64,000 nucleotides of DNA from UBA1366 sp047602575. GTDB lineage: Bacteria; Bacillota; Clostridia; Oscillospirales; Ruminococcaceae. Shown here piece after piece: positions 1 through 8,252 of this stretch. The position numbers were made by a program, and so were the translations under genes. The DNA is taken from the NCBI GenBank assembly GCA_047602575.1, contig JASGGY010000002.1, positions 1-64,000 on the forward strand, in the 5' to 3' direction. The first letter of the stretch is position 1. Every line of letters starts with the position of its first letter. A model generated the notes under the pieces. That model was given only the letters and a program-made list of their open reading frames with translations, made no database searches and was not told where the DNA came from.

Positions 1-1418
1 GCACGGAGCGCCCGGGTGCGGTCTACCTCGCGGCGGCGATGTCCGCATACGCGCAGAACGGAATGCCTTGCTTTTCCATTTACGGCCATGACGTAAAAGA
101 CATCGGCGACACGGAAGTTCCCGCAGATGTGGAAGAAAAGCTTGTCCGGTTCGCGAAGTGCGCGATTGCCGTGGGCGGAGTAACAAATCCTATGTCAACA
201 TCGGTGCGGTTTCGATGGGCATTGCCGGCTCTTACTGCAACGTGGATTTCTTTTGCGAAATACCTCGGCATCCGCGCGGAATGGGTGGACATGGTGGAGC
301 TGCTGCGCCGGATTGATTGAAATTTACGACAAGGACGAGTACGAGAAAGCGCTTGCGTGGACGAAAGAAAAATGCAAATACGGTGAAGATTTCATCAACG
401 ACCCGCCGATGAGCGCGGAGCGCCGCGCAGCCGACTGGGAAACCGTCGTGAAGATGACGCTCATCATCCGCGACATCATGCTCGGCAACCCGAAGCTTGC
501 CGAATTGGGCTGGGCGGAGGAGGCCTGCGGACGCAACGCGATTCTGGGCGGCTTCTCCAGGAGCAGCGCCAGTGGACGGAGTATATGCCCAACGCGGACT
601 TTCCGGAGGCAATCCTCAACTCGACCTTTGACTGGAACGGCAAGCGGAAGCCTGTGCTGCTTGCGACGGAAAACGACGGCTTAAACGGCGTTTCCATGCT
701 GTTCGGACACCTGCTGACCCATTCGGCGAGCATTTTTGCCGAACGTGAGAACCTACTGGAGTCCCGACGCGGTGGAGCGCGTGTGCGGGCAAAGGCCCAC
801 CGGTGCGGCGGCGAACGGCTTCATCCACCTCATCAACAGCGGCGCTGCCGCCCTCGACGGCACGGGGCTTGCCGGCGGGATGATGAAAAAATGGTGGGAT
901 ATGGCCGACGCGGACATCGACGCGTGTCTTTCCGTGACGGACTGGAAACCGGCGAACCTGAGCTATTTCCGCGGCGGCGGATTCTCGTCCCACTGGAAAA
1001 CGCAAGCTGAGATGCCTGTGACCATTGATGCGCCTCAACAGCGGGCAGGGTCCCGTTCTCCAAGATCGCGGAGGGAACAACCTGCGTTCTGCCCGATGAG
1101 ATCCACAACACCATTGACCAACGCACCGATCCCGCGTGGCCGACCACATGGTTTGCGCCCCGCCTGACCGGAACAGGCGCATTTGCGGACGTTTATTCCG
1201 TGATGGCGAACTGGGGCGCGAACCACGGCTCGCTGTCCTACGGGCACATCGGCAAGGACTTAATCACCCTCGCTTCCATGCTCAGAATCCCCGTGGCGAT
1301 GCACAATGTTCCCGATGCCGACATCTATCGCCCCCATGCGTGGTCTGCGTTCGGCACAAAGGAGCTTGAGTCCGCGGACTACCGCGCGTGTGCGGCTTAC
1401 GGCGCGCTGTATCGGTAA
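1..1418 (+). pseudogene. fucI: L-fucose isomerase, 5'-truncated by window edge, with about seven frameshifts
   Basis: L-fucose isomerase converts L-fucose to L-fuculose in the cytoplasm, the first step of fucose use. Fragments in three frames on the plus strand join into one FucI C-terminal portion. They read CFSIYGHDVKD, then SYVNIGAVSMGIAGSY, YLGIRAEWVDM, WTEYMPNADFPEAI, LLATENDGLNGVSMLFGHLL, MANWGANHGSL and finally HAWSAFGTKELESADYRA before a TAA at 1416-1418. Frame changes fall near 185, 248, 318, 562, 742, 1024 and 1058. Several are explained by one extra or missing base in a short run (for example GAAC where GAC is expected near 742). Apart from the frameshifts the codons look intact, so sequencing error is as likely as true decay. 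The start lies outside the window. It sits upstream of a GH130 gene, consistent with a sugar-use locus. Family identification is firm; functional status is unknown. Confidence 0.85.
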
Positions 1419-1514
1419 GTTGCGATTTCATATTTTGATAGGGATTTCAAATTCTTGCTCACTTAAATTTATATTAAATTTGCTTAAATGTAAAATTAAT
1501 ATGAAATGCTGCTT

Positions 1515-1546
1515 GGAAACGGTTTCGCATAGGGTTTAAACGTTTG
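1515..1546. promoter_or_regulatory. Two LacI/GalR-type operator-like palindromes
   Basis: GAAAC-G-GTTTC (1516-1526) and AAACGTTT (1538-1545) are palindromes with a central CG, the shape expected for LacI/GalR or CcpA sites. They lie 30-60 bases upstream of the GH130 promoter. Direct observation for the palindromes; regulator identity is inference, and no LacI-family gene is in the window. Confidence 0.5.
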
Positions 1547-1573
1547 AAATTTATTTTTCCGCAAAAAAAGTGC

Positions 1574-1602
1574 TTGCAAAATTCTTTCAACTGTGGTTTA
1601 AT
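1574..1602 (+). promoter_or_regulatory. Probable sigma-A promoter for the GH130 gene
   Basis: TTGCAA, a 17-base spacer, then TTTAAT. It lies about 90 bases upstream of the GH130 start, which has a GGAGGAG ribosome site at 1684-1690. The rest of 1419-1694 is AT-rich and non-coding. Confidence 0.55.
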
Positions 1603-1694
1603 TAGAAACGGCGGGATTCGTTAATCGGATTTCAAGCCATTCAAGCAAACGGTTAAGAAATAATTCGCCTATTGCGGCGAAATGGAGGAGTAGT

Positions 1695-2694
1695 ATGAGC
1701 TTAGAAATCATCAACGGTCAGTCCATTCCCAATATGCCCTGGCAGGACAAGCCCGCAGGCTGTTCGGAGGTTGTCTGGCGCTACAGCGCAAACCCCATCA
1801 TCCCGAGAAACCTCATCCCCACGTCCAACTCGATTTTTAACTCCGCAATCGTTCCCTTTGAAGGCAAATTCGCCGGTGTGTTCCGCTGCGACGACAAGCA
1901 GAGAAACATGGAGCTGCACGCAGGCTTCTCCGACGACGGCATCAACTGGACGCTTGTTCCCGAGCGCATTTCCTTTGTGCAGGCGGACAAGTCCACCGAG
2001 GAAGTCAACCAGTGGGGCTACGGCTACGACCCGCGCGTATGCTGGATCGACGACAGATACTATGTAACCTGGTGCAACGCATACGGCTGGAAGCCCACCA
2101 TCGGCGTTGGCTACACCTATGATTTCAAGACTTTCTATCAGCTGGAAAACGCATTCCTACCCTTCAACAGAAACGGCGTACTGTTCCCCCGCAAGATTGA
2201 CGGCAAGTTCCTGATGTTCTCCCGTCCGTCTGATTCCGGACACACCCCCGTCGGGCGATATGTATATTTCTCAGTCGCCCGACATGAAGTACTGGGGCGA
2301 ACACCGCCACGTGATGGGACCCCTCAAAGGCTGGGAGTCCAAGAAAATCGGCGCAGGTCCGATCCCGATCGAAACCAGCGAGGGCTGGCTGTGCTTCTAC
2401 CACGGTGTGCTTGAGTCCTGCAACGGTTTTGTTTATAGTTTCTCCGCTGCCATCCTTGACATCGACCAGCCGTGGAAGGTCAAGTATCGCTGCGCAGAAT
2501 ACCTCATCTCCCCCCAGACAATCTACGAGTGCGTCGGCGATGTGCCCAACGTAACCTTCCCCTGCGCGACCCTCTGCGACAAGGACACCGGCAGAATCGC
2601 CATCTATTACGGCGCAGCAGACACCGTTGTCGGCCTCGCTTTCTGCAACATCGACGAAGTCGTGGACTACGTCAAAACCCACAGCTCTATCTAG
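1695..2694 (+). CDS. GH130 family beta-mannoside phosphorylase, one frameshift
   Basis: GH130 enzymes phosphorolyse beta-1,4-linked mannosides (mannobiose, mannooligosaccharides or mannosyl-glucose), releasing mannose 1-phosphate in the cytoplasm. The start follows a strong GGAGGAG site. The first 187 residues carry the five-bladed propeller motifs, including NSIFNSAIVPF, WGYGYDPRVCWIDDRYYV (the Asp of YDPRV is the usual general acid) and LFPRKIDGKFLMFSRPSDSG. The rest continues in the next frame from DMYISQSPDMKYWG through GAGPIPIETSEGWLCFYHG to the TAG at 2692-2694. The switch is at 2253-2255, where GTCGGGCGAT probably should be GTCGGCGAT (one extra G in a G run). Corrected length is about 332 residues, normal for the family. 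The exact substrate class cannot be decided from motifs alone. It probably belongs with the upstream fucI in a sugar-use locus under LacI-type control. Confidence 0.88.
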
Positions 2695-2700
2695 TCACCC

Positions 2701-2730
2701 AATCCCTCTGCGAAAGCAGGGGGATTTTTT
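2701..2730 (+). terminator. Intrinsic terminator after GH130
   Basis: ATCCCTCTGC, a GAAA loop, GCAGGGGGAT, then TTTTTT. It starts a few bases after the GH130 stop codon. Confidence 0.9.
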
Positions 2731-2738
2731 ATTTGATA

Positions 2739-2855
2739 CCTTTCCTTGGAGGGCGTCGCCCTCCAAACCACCCACCAGAGGGGGCGTTGCTCCCTCTGGA
2801 CTCCTCCACCAAAGGGTACAAGTACCCTTTGGAAACCCGTTGTTTTTGTGTTTAT
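2739..2855 (+). repeat. 3'-end palindromic repeat, copy A
   Basis: Three consecutive hairpins are seen: TTGGAGGGC/GCCCTCCAA, CCAGAGGGGGC/GCTCCCTCTGG and CCAAAGGGTA/TACCCTTTGG. They are followed by the tail AAACCCGTTGTTTTTGTG. The last hairpin plus tail recurs at 8011-8090, 53945-54022 and, inverted, 54261-54306. It follows the GH130 terminator. The remaining sequence to 3109 is AT-rich and shows no gene. Confidence 0.85.
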
Positions 2856-3109
2856 GCTTGTGTTTTAACTTGAGAATTTGAGATGATTTATTACTTTGTT
2901 AGCTTTAATGGTTTCTTTTACTGCGGCTTCATAGCAAAACCGAGTGCGTAAATAGGGGACTTTGGTGCATGAAAACGACAAAGTTCCTTGAATTAATTGA
3001 TTTGAAAATTTATATACATATATAATTAACGAAAAGGCGCTTGGAATCTCATATAATGAAATGGTACATCTTGATTATACCATCGGGCATTGCCAGAAAG
3101 GACCACACG

Positions 3110-3687
3110 ATGAACTGTATCATTTGCGGACAATCCATCGACGGCGAAAAGAGCTTCTGTAAATTCTGCGGCGCGCCGGTTCACCCCGCCCCGCCGACCG
3201 AAACGGCGGCTTCCGGGCAAACACCTCCCGGTCAAGACGCATCCGCCGCACAGATGCCGCCTCCAAATGCGCAGACCCCACCGCCGCCGCATGGACAAAT
3301 CCCGCCCCCGCCGTTCGGACAGACCGTTCCGCCCCCGCATGGAGCGCCGCAGTATTTCCACAGGGGCAGTATCCGCCGCCCTATCTGCGTCCGCGGGACG
3401 CGCGAAAGCTCAATGTTGCGGCCATCGTGGGATTTTCGGTTTCCTTTGCGGGAATCGTGCTGGACATTTTCGGCTTGGTTTCCATCGTGTCGTTGATTTA
3501 TTCCATCATGGGCATGGTGCAGATTCACAACGAAAAGGACAAGCAAAAAGGGCTGGGCTTTGCCATCGCGGGGCTTGTCATCAGTATCCTTTTCATTCTG
3601 GTAGGCGCATCGAACTTATATCAAATCACAAACTATTTTGACACCGACGATGTGGCAAACGAATTGCTGCGTTGCTTGTTCATCTGA
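3110..3687 (+). CDS. Zinc-ribbon, proline-rich membrane protein (DUF4190-like), one frameshift
   Basis: The start follows AGAAAGGA. The protein begins with a four-cysteine zinc ribbon (MNCIICGQ ... FCKFCGAP), then a linker of about 55 residues rich in Pro, Gln and Gly, then two hydrophobic segments (VGFSVSFAGIVLDIFGLVSI and LGFAIAGLVISILFILVGAS). This order is typical of small Firmicutes membrane proteins with zinc_ribbon plus DUF4190-like modules, whose role is unknown. The reading frame breaks near 3356-3359: TTTCCACAG should probably be TTTCCCACAG, which restores PQGQYPPPYLRPRDARKLN into the membrane part. Corrected length is about 193 residues. It stands alone between two terminators. Confidence 0.75.
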
Positions 3688-3693
3688 CAAAGT

Positions 3694-3722
3694 GCGCCGT
3701 CCGGCTTTCGGGCGGCGTTTTG
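3694..3722 (+). terminator. Intrinsic terminator
   Basis: GCCGTCCG and CGGGCGGC form a GC-rich hairpin followed by GTTTT, just after the zinc-ribbon gene's stop. Confidence 0.8.
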
Positions 3723-3865
3723 ATTGGCGGCGGGAATGTGAAAACTTTTTCGCACGTTAATAATGTATCGAAACATTTCGTAAATGACGGCGGTTTTTGT
3801 GGGATAAATACATAAGTTCGGCTTGAAATTTGTTGATTATTCTGTGTAAAAAACACGAAAAGTAC

Positions 3866-3894
3866 TAGACTTTTTCATTGAAATTTGCTAAAAT
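3866..3894 (+). promoter_or_regulatory. Probable promoter of the adaptor-permease operon
   Basis: TAGACT, a 17-base spacer and TAAAAT, about 80 bases upstream of the lipoprotein start. The rest of 3723-3973 shows no gene. Confidence 0.5.
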
Positions 3895-3973
3895 GTAAGT
3901 ATAGCGCCGTGACGATACCGGAGAAGTTTCCGAAAGCTGTGACGGCAATTGTTTCTTGAAAGGATTTTTCTGT

Positions 3974-5005
3974 ATGAAAAGTAAGCTCCAACGGATCCTT
4001 GCGTTTTGCACGGCGGGTGCGCTTGCCGGCGCGCTGCTGACCGGCTGTGTGTTTCTCCCCGACGAGGAGGAGGTCATCGCCCCACCGACGGTCAAAGCCA
4101 GCGAGGTGAAATACTCCACCGTAAAGGTCGAGAAAAAGGATTTCATCAAACAGGTTACGAATTCCGGAACGGTTACCTCCGTACATAGCTATGACATGGC
4201 GTTTGAGGAGCAGAGCGGTGTCATCGCCAAGATTTATGTCCGCCCCGGCGACAAGGTAAAAAAAGGCGACATCATCTGTAAGCTTGACACCTATGATCTG
4301 GATTATTCCATCTCCGAAAAAGAGCTTTATGTCAAGCGCGCAAAGCTGACCAAGACGGTTCTCGAACAGCAAAAAGCATCGCAGGCGGAAATCGACAAGG
4401 CGCAGGTTGATGTCGAGATTTTGCAGAACGAGCTTGACACCCTCACCGCGCAGAAGGATGCCGCATCCCTGTATGCGACAAAGTCCGGCACGGTTGCGTC
4501 CTTAGGCGATTTCAGCGCGGGGGACAACATCAACGTCGGCACGGTGGTCGCCACGATCATCGACACCGCAAACCTCTACATCGCGCTCAAGCCCAGCGAC
4601 ACCACCGTTTATAAAATCGGTCAGGCGGTTCAGATCCGCATCGACGAAACCTATTACGACGGCGAAGTATTCATGACGCCGAAGGATTTGCTTGCCATGA
4701 CCGACGATGAAAAGAAAGACGCGGACATTGCGTACGAGTCTGAATACGTTTACGTGAAATTCACCGGCAAAGCACCGTCCGCCGCGGTGGGCATCTTAGC
4801 AGACGTGGTGCTGGTGCTGCAACAGAAGGACGATGTCATTGTCATTGCGAAAAACCTGATTAAAACAGTCAACGACCAGAAAGTGGTTTACTTGCTCAAG
4901 GACGGTGCAAAAATCGAACAGCCTATCACAGTCGGTCTGGAAACCGGCTCGGTGGCGGAAATCACCGCCGGACTGTCGGAAGGTGATGAAATCATCATCC
5001 GCTGA
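3974..5005 (+). CDS. HlyD/MacA-like membrane-fusion lipoprotein (efflux adaptor)
   Basis: The start ATG at 3974 is preceded by GAAAGGA; an upstream in-frame TTG at 3956 lacks a site. The protein starts with a lipoprotein signal (ACTAGALAGALLTGC, lipobox LTGC), so it should be anchored outside the membrane. It then has the adaptor layout: a beta strand region, a biotinyl/lipoyl half-motif (GVIAKIYVRPGDKVKKGDII), an alpha-helical hairpin (about residues 115-155), the second lipoyl half (SGTVASLGDFSAGDNINVGT) and a C-terminal beta-barrel domain ending TAGLSEGDEIIIR. About 343 residues. The FtsX-type permease follows 38 bases later, a MacAB/YknXZ-like pairing, but no ATPase gene lies next to it. 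The substrate (peptide, antibiotic or envelope component) is unknown. Confidence 0.85.
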   Translation: MKSKLQRILAFCTAGALAGALLTGCVFLPDEEEVIAPPTVKASEVKYSTVKVEKKDFIKQVTNSGTVTSVHSYDMAFEEQSGVIAKIYVRPGDKVKKGDIICKLDTYDLDYSISEKELYVKRAKLTKTVLEQQKASQAEIDKAQVDVEILQNELDTLTAQKDAASLYATKSGTVASLGDFSAGDNINVGTVVATIIDTANLYIALKPSDTTVYKIGQAVQIRIDETYYDGEVFMTPKDLLAMTDDEKKDADIAYESEYVYVKFTGKAPSAAVGILADVVLVLQQKDDVIVIAKNLIKTVNDQKVVYLLKDGAKIEQPITVGLETGSVAEITAGLSEGDEIIIR

Positions 5006-5043
5006 TCGGCTGAAAATCGCCCAGAGAGAAGGGAATCATAGAA

Positions 5044-8007
5044 ATGTTCACACTACTGTTCCGGAAAATGCGCAATACAAAATGGATGGTGCTGTGCCTG
5101 CTCATCGGTTTTGTGATGGCGTCGGCAATGATGAGTACCATACCGATCTATATGAATGCGTCCTTACAGAGAATGCTCGTCAAGGACATGGAAGCGTTTC
5201 AGGTTGATGAAAACGTTTATCCCGGCATTTACGGCGTCAGCGACCAGCTTGAGCTGGGAATAACACCGGATGCTCAGCGCCAGAACGTGAAAAAGGTTGT
5301 CGGCGACATCCAGTCGAATTACGACGCGCTCAAGCTCCCCACCGAAAACTCCAAGGTTGTCATCGCCGATCCTTATCTAACCGTCACCTCTATCGCAGTC
5401 ACAGACGGCAACGCTGCCTCGCGCATTGAGATGAGTTCAATGACAAACATCGCCGATCATATCACCATTTCTCAGGGAAGAATGTTTAAACCGGGCGCGG
5501 ACAGCGACGGCGTGTATGAGTGCATCGCCTCCGAGCGCGCGATGAAGGTTTCGCGGCTGACGCTTGATACGGTGTATGACATCGCCAACGTCTTTGACAA
5601 CAACGCGGAGCGCACCATCAAAATCAAAGTTGTCGGCATTTTCAGCGTCTCCGATTTAAACGACGCCTATTGGTCCGAGGGGATCGACATCACCTATGTC
5701 AACACCCTGTTCACCGATTATGACACGATGATCAATGACATGGTCAACTCCCAGACGGTGTCGGTCAGTCAGGTCGATGCGCGTTATTCCATCGATTACC
5801 CCAACATGGATATGACCGACCTCGACACCGTGAACACCAAGATTGACGAGCAGAGCGTTTCTTATGTCAAAAACGGATATGAATTTGAATTTCCGGCAAA
5901 GGACATTCTGATTGATTACGCAAGCCGTGCGGCACAGCTCAGGCTCATCCTTTGGCTGCTCCAGATCCCCGTGATGCTGATGATTGTGTTCTATCTGTTC
6001 ATGGTGTCACGGATGAACGTCGAGCAGGAGCGCAACGAGATTGCGGTGTTCCGCAGCCGCGGTGCGTCGGCGTTCCAGATTTTCAGCATCTATGCGCTGG
6101 AAACGCTTGTGTTGGGTGCCGCGACCGCGCTCATCGGCCCGTTTGTCGGGCTGGGGCTTTGTCAGGTGCTCGGCGCGTCAAACGGTTTCCTCGAATTTGT
6201 CAACCGGAAAGCCCTGCCCGTTGGGCTGTCGCTGGACGCGTTCCTTTACTCCACGGCGGCGGTGGCGGTGTTCTTTATCACAACGATGCTGCCGATTATT
6301 CCGGCGGCGAAAACGACCATCGTCGAACACAAGCAGTCTAAGGCGCGCCGTCAGAAGCGCCCGCTGTGGGAGCGCGTGTTTCTTGACATTCTGCTTGTCG
6401 GCGGCTCGGCGGGCTGGCTGTATTATTATAACAAAACCCAGAACGCTCTGCTTGACGAGGGCATGACAAACACCAAAGCAACCATCAACCCGCTGCTGTT
6501 TGTGGCTTCGACCGCGTTCATTCTCGGCGCGGGACTGTTCCTGCTGCGCATATACCCGCTGCTCGTGCGGCTGATTTACCGCATCGGAAAACGCTTCTGG
6601 TCACCCGCGCAGTATGTTTCCCTCAACAACATCGGGCGTTCCTCCTCCGGGCGCGAACGTTTTATCATGACCTTCCTGATTCTGACGGTTTCGCTGGGGC
6701 TGTTTTTCGCAAACACCGCCCGTGCTTTGAACCGAAACGCGGAGGAACGCGTGTCATATTCCGTGGGTGCGGATGTGACCATGACCGAGGACTGGGAAAG
6801 CAACTCCACCTCCGGCAGCGTGTCACAGGAGCAAGCGACCTCCATGGGCGGCTCGCAGAATCTGGGCACGGATACCGAGGAAGCGGACACCACCGACAGC
6901 TCGGATCTGCAATACATCGAGCCGGTGTTCGAGCGCTTTGAAAAGCTTGCAGGCGTCCAATCGGCGACAAAGGTATTCACCCGCGCCGACGTCGCTGTTC
7001 AAAGCGACGATATGAAGGTTCCGGCGAAAGTCACAAGCAACTCCAACAACCGCTGGGGCGACGACAACGAGAACAGTGCGCGCACCTTAAACACCGCGTC
7101 GGGCGTCCGGCTAATGACCGTCATTCCGGATGAATTCGCCAAGGTTTGCTGGTCCGACGATACGCTGCTACCAACGCACATCAACAACTACTTAAACGCG
7201 CTTGCGGAATTCAACTCCGGCGTGATTTTATCCTCCTCTTTTCAAGAGAAATACGGGCTGAAGATCGGCGACTCCGTCAATGTTGAGTGGGGATCAAACG
7301 ACCCCGTCGCCGCTACGGTGCTTGCGTTTGTGGACTACTGGCCGTCGATCAATCCATACGACCAGAACGATGACGGAAGCTATGTTGATTTTGCAATCAT
7401 GAATTTCGACTACGTCCGCGTTGTGACGGCGATTGAACCGTACCAGATCTGGATCGACCTCAAGGACGGCGCATCGGTGGAGAATTTCTACTCCTCGATC
7501 GAAACCAGCGGCATCGAGCCGACCACGCTCAATGTTGCCAGCCAGAAGATCATCACCGAAAAGAACGACCCCATGCTGCAGGGCATGAACGGCGCGCTCA
7601 CGCTGGGCTTTATCATCATCATGATCATGTGCATCATCGGCTTTTTGATCTACTGGATTCTTTCCATCAAGAGCCGCACGCTCCAGTTCGGTATCCTGCG
7701 CGCGATGGGCATGAGCTTTAAAGAAATCATCGCGGTGCTGCTGTATGAACAGCTCCTCGTATCGGGCGTGGCAATCGTCTTTGCGGTGGTTGTCGGCTCG
7801 TATGCAAGCCGGCTCTTTACCCCGCTGTTCCAGTCGCTCTACGACGCGGCGCAGCGCGTACCGCCCTTCCGTGTCATCCCGCTGCAAAGCGATTACCTGA
7901 AGCTGTATGCCATCATCGCAGGTATGCTGCTCATCGGCTTTACCGTACTCGGACGGTTGATTTCCAAGATTAAAATCAGCCAGGCGCTCAAGCTCGGGGA
8001 GGATTAG
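5044..8007 (+). CDS. FtsX/MacB-type ABC transporter permease, 987 residues
   Basis: A large permease with an N-terminal membrane segment (about residues 14-34), a first extracellular domain (about 35-290) and a membrane block (about 300-420) containing the conserved EIAVFRSRGASAFQIFSIY coupling motif. A second membrane pair lies near 450-530, with a second extracellular domain (about 560-840). The FtsX core is C-terminal, with LQFGILRAMGMSFKEIIAVL and final helices ending near LISKIKISQALKLGED. Such proteins do not move substrate through the bilayer but pass conformational work to extracellular partners. It follows the adaptor lipoprotein after 38 bases with an AGAGAAGGGA site, so the two form an operon. 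The required ATP-binding subunit is not encoded next to it; it may be supplied from elsewhere. Repeat copy B begins four bases after the stop. Confidence 0.88.
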   Translation: MFTLLFRKMRNTKWMVLCLLIGFVMASAMMSTIPIYMNASLQRMLVKDMEAFQVDENVYPGIYGVSDQLELGITPDAQRQNVKKVVGDIQSNYDALKLPTENSKVVIADPYLTVTSIAVTDGNAASRIEMSSMTNIADHITISQGRMFKPGADSDGVYECIASERAMKVSRLTLDTVYDIANVFDNNAERTIKIKVVGIFSVSDLNDAYWSEGIDITYVNTLFTDYDTMINDMVNSQTVSVSQVDARYSIDYPNMDMTDLDTVNTKIDEQSVSYVKNGYEFEFPAKDILIDYASRAAQLRLILWLLQIPVMLMIVFYLFMVSRMNVEQERNEIAVFRSRGASAFQIFSIYALETLVLGAATALIGPFVGLGLCQVLGASNGFLEFVNRKALPVGLSLDAFLYSTAAVAVFFITTMLPIIPAAKTTIVEHKQSKARRQKRPLWERVFLDILLVGGSAGWLYYYNKTQNALLDEGMTNTKATINPLLFVASTAFILGAGLFLLRIYPLLVRLIYRIGKRFWSPAQYVSLNNIGRSSSGRERFIMTFLILTVSLGLFFANTARALNRNAEERVSYSVGADVTMTEDWESNSTSGSVSQEQATSMGGSQNLGTDTEEADTTDSSDLQYIEPVFERFEKLAGVQSATKVFTRADVAVQSDDMKVPAKVTSNSNNRWGDDNENSARTLNTASGVRLMTVIPDEFAKVCWSDDTLLPTHINNYLNALAEFNSGVILSSSFQEKYGLKIGDSVNVEWGSNDPVAATVLAFVDYWPSINPYDQNDDGSYVDFAIMNFDYVRVVTAIEPYQIWIDLKDGASVENFYSSIETSGIEPTTLNVASQKIITEKNDPMLQGMNGALTLGFIIIMIMCIIGFLIYWILSIKSRTLQFGILRAMGMSFKEIIAVLLYEQLLVSGVAIVFAVVVGSYASRLFTPLFQSLYDAAQRVPPFRVIPLQSDYLKLYAIIAGMLLIGFTVLGRLISKIKISQALKLGED

Positions 8008-8010
8008 TTG

Positions 8011-8090
8011 AAACCTTTGTCAGAGGGCGTTGCCCTCCGACACCTCCCACCAAAGGGGGCATGCCCCCTTTGGAAACCCGTTGTTTTTGT
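8011..8090 (+). repeat. 3'-end palindromic repeat, copy B
   Basis: CAGAGGGCGTTGCCCTCCG, then CCAAAGGGGGC/GCCCCCTTTGG and the tail AAACCCGTTGTTTTTG. It starts directly after the permease stop codon, same orientation as the gene. Confidence 0.85.
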
Positions 8091-8176
8091 TTACTGGTAC
8101 ATTCGTTATCTTCTTTACCTTGATGGTTTATAAACACTTCATGAGATTTAACATTTATTACAGGGTTTGAGATTAT

Positions 8177-8216
8177 AAAACGAGCTTGTGCGTTTTCCGC
8201 ACAAGCTCGTTTTTTA
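8177..8216. terminator. Bidirectional intrinsic terminator
   Basis: A perfect stem ACGAGCTTGTGCG/CGCACAAGCTCGT flanked by A and T runs. It sits between the convergent permease and anti-sigma genes and can serve both strands. Confidence 0.92.
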
Positions 8217-8252
8217 TATGACTCTACTCCCGTATGATGAAATGTATCCCAG

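Noticed and set aside
4900..5210. 100-residue open frame bridging the adaptor and permease genes
   Set aside because: Overlaps both real genes out of frame.
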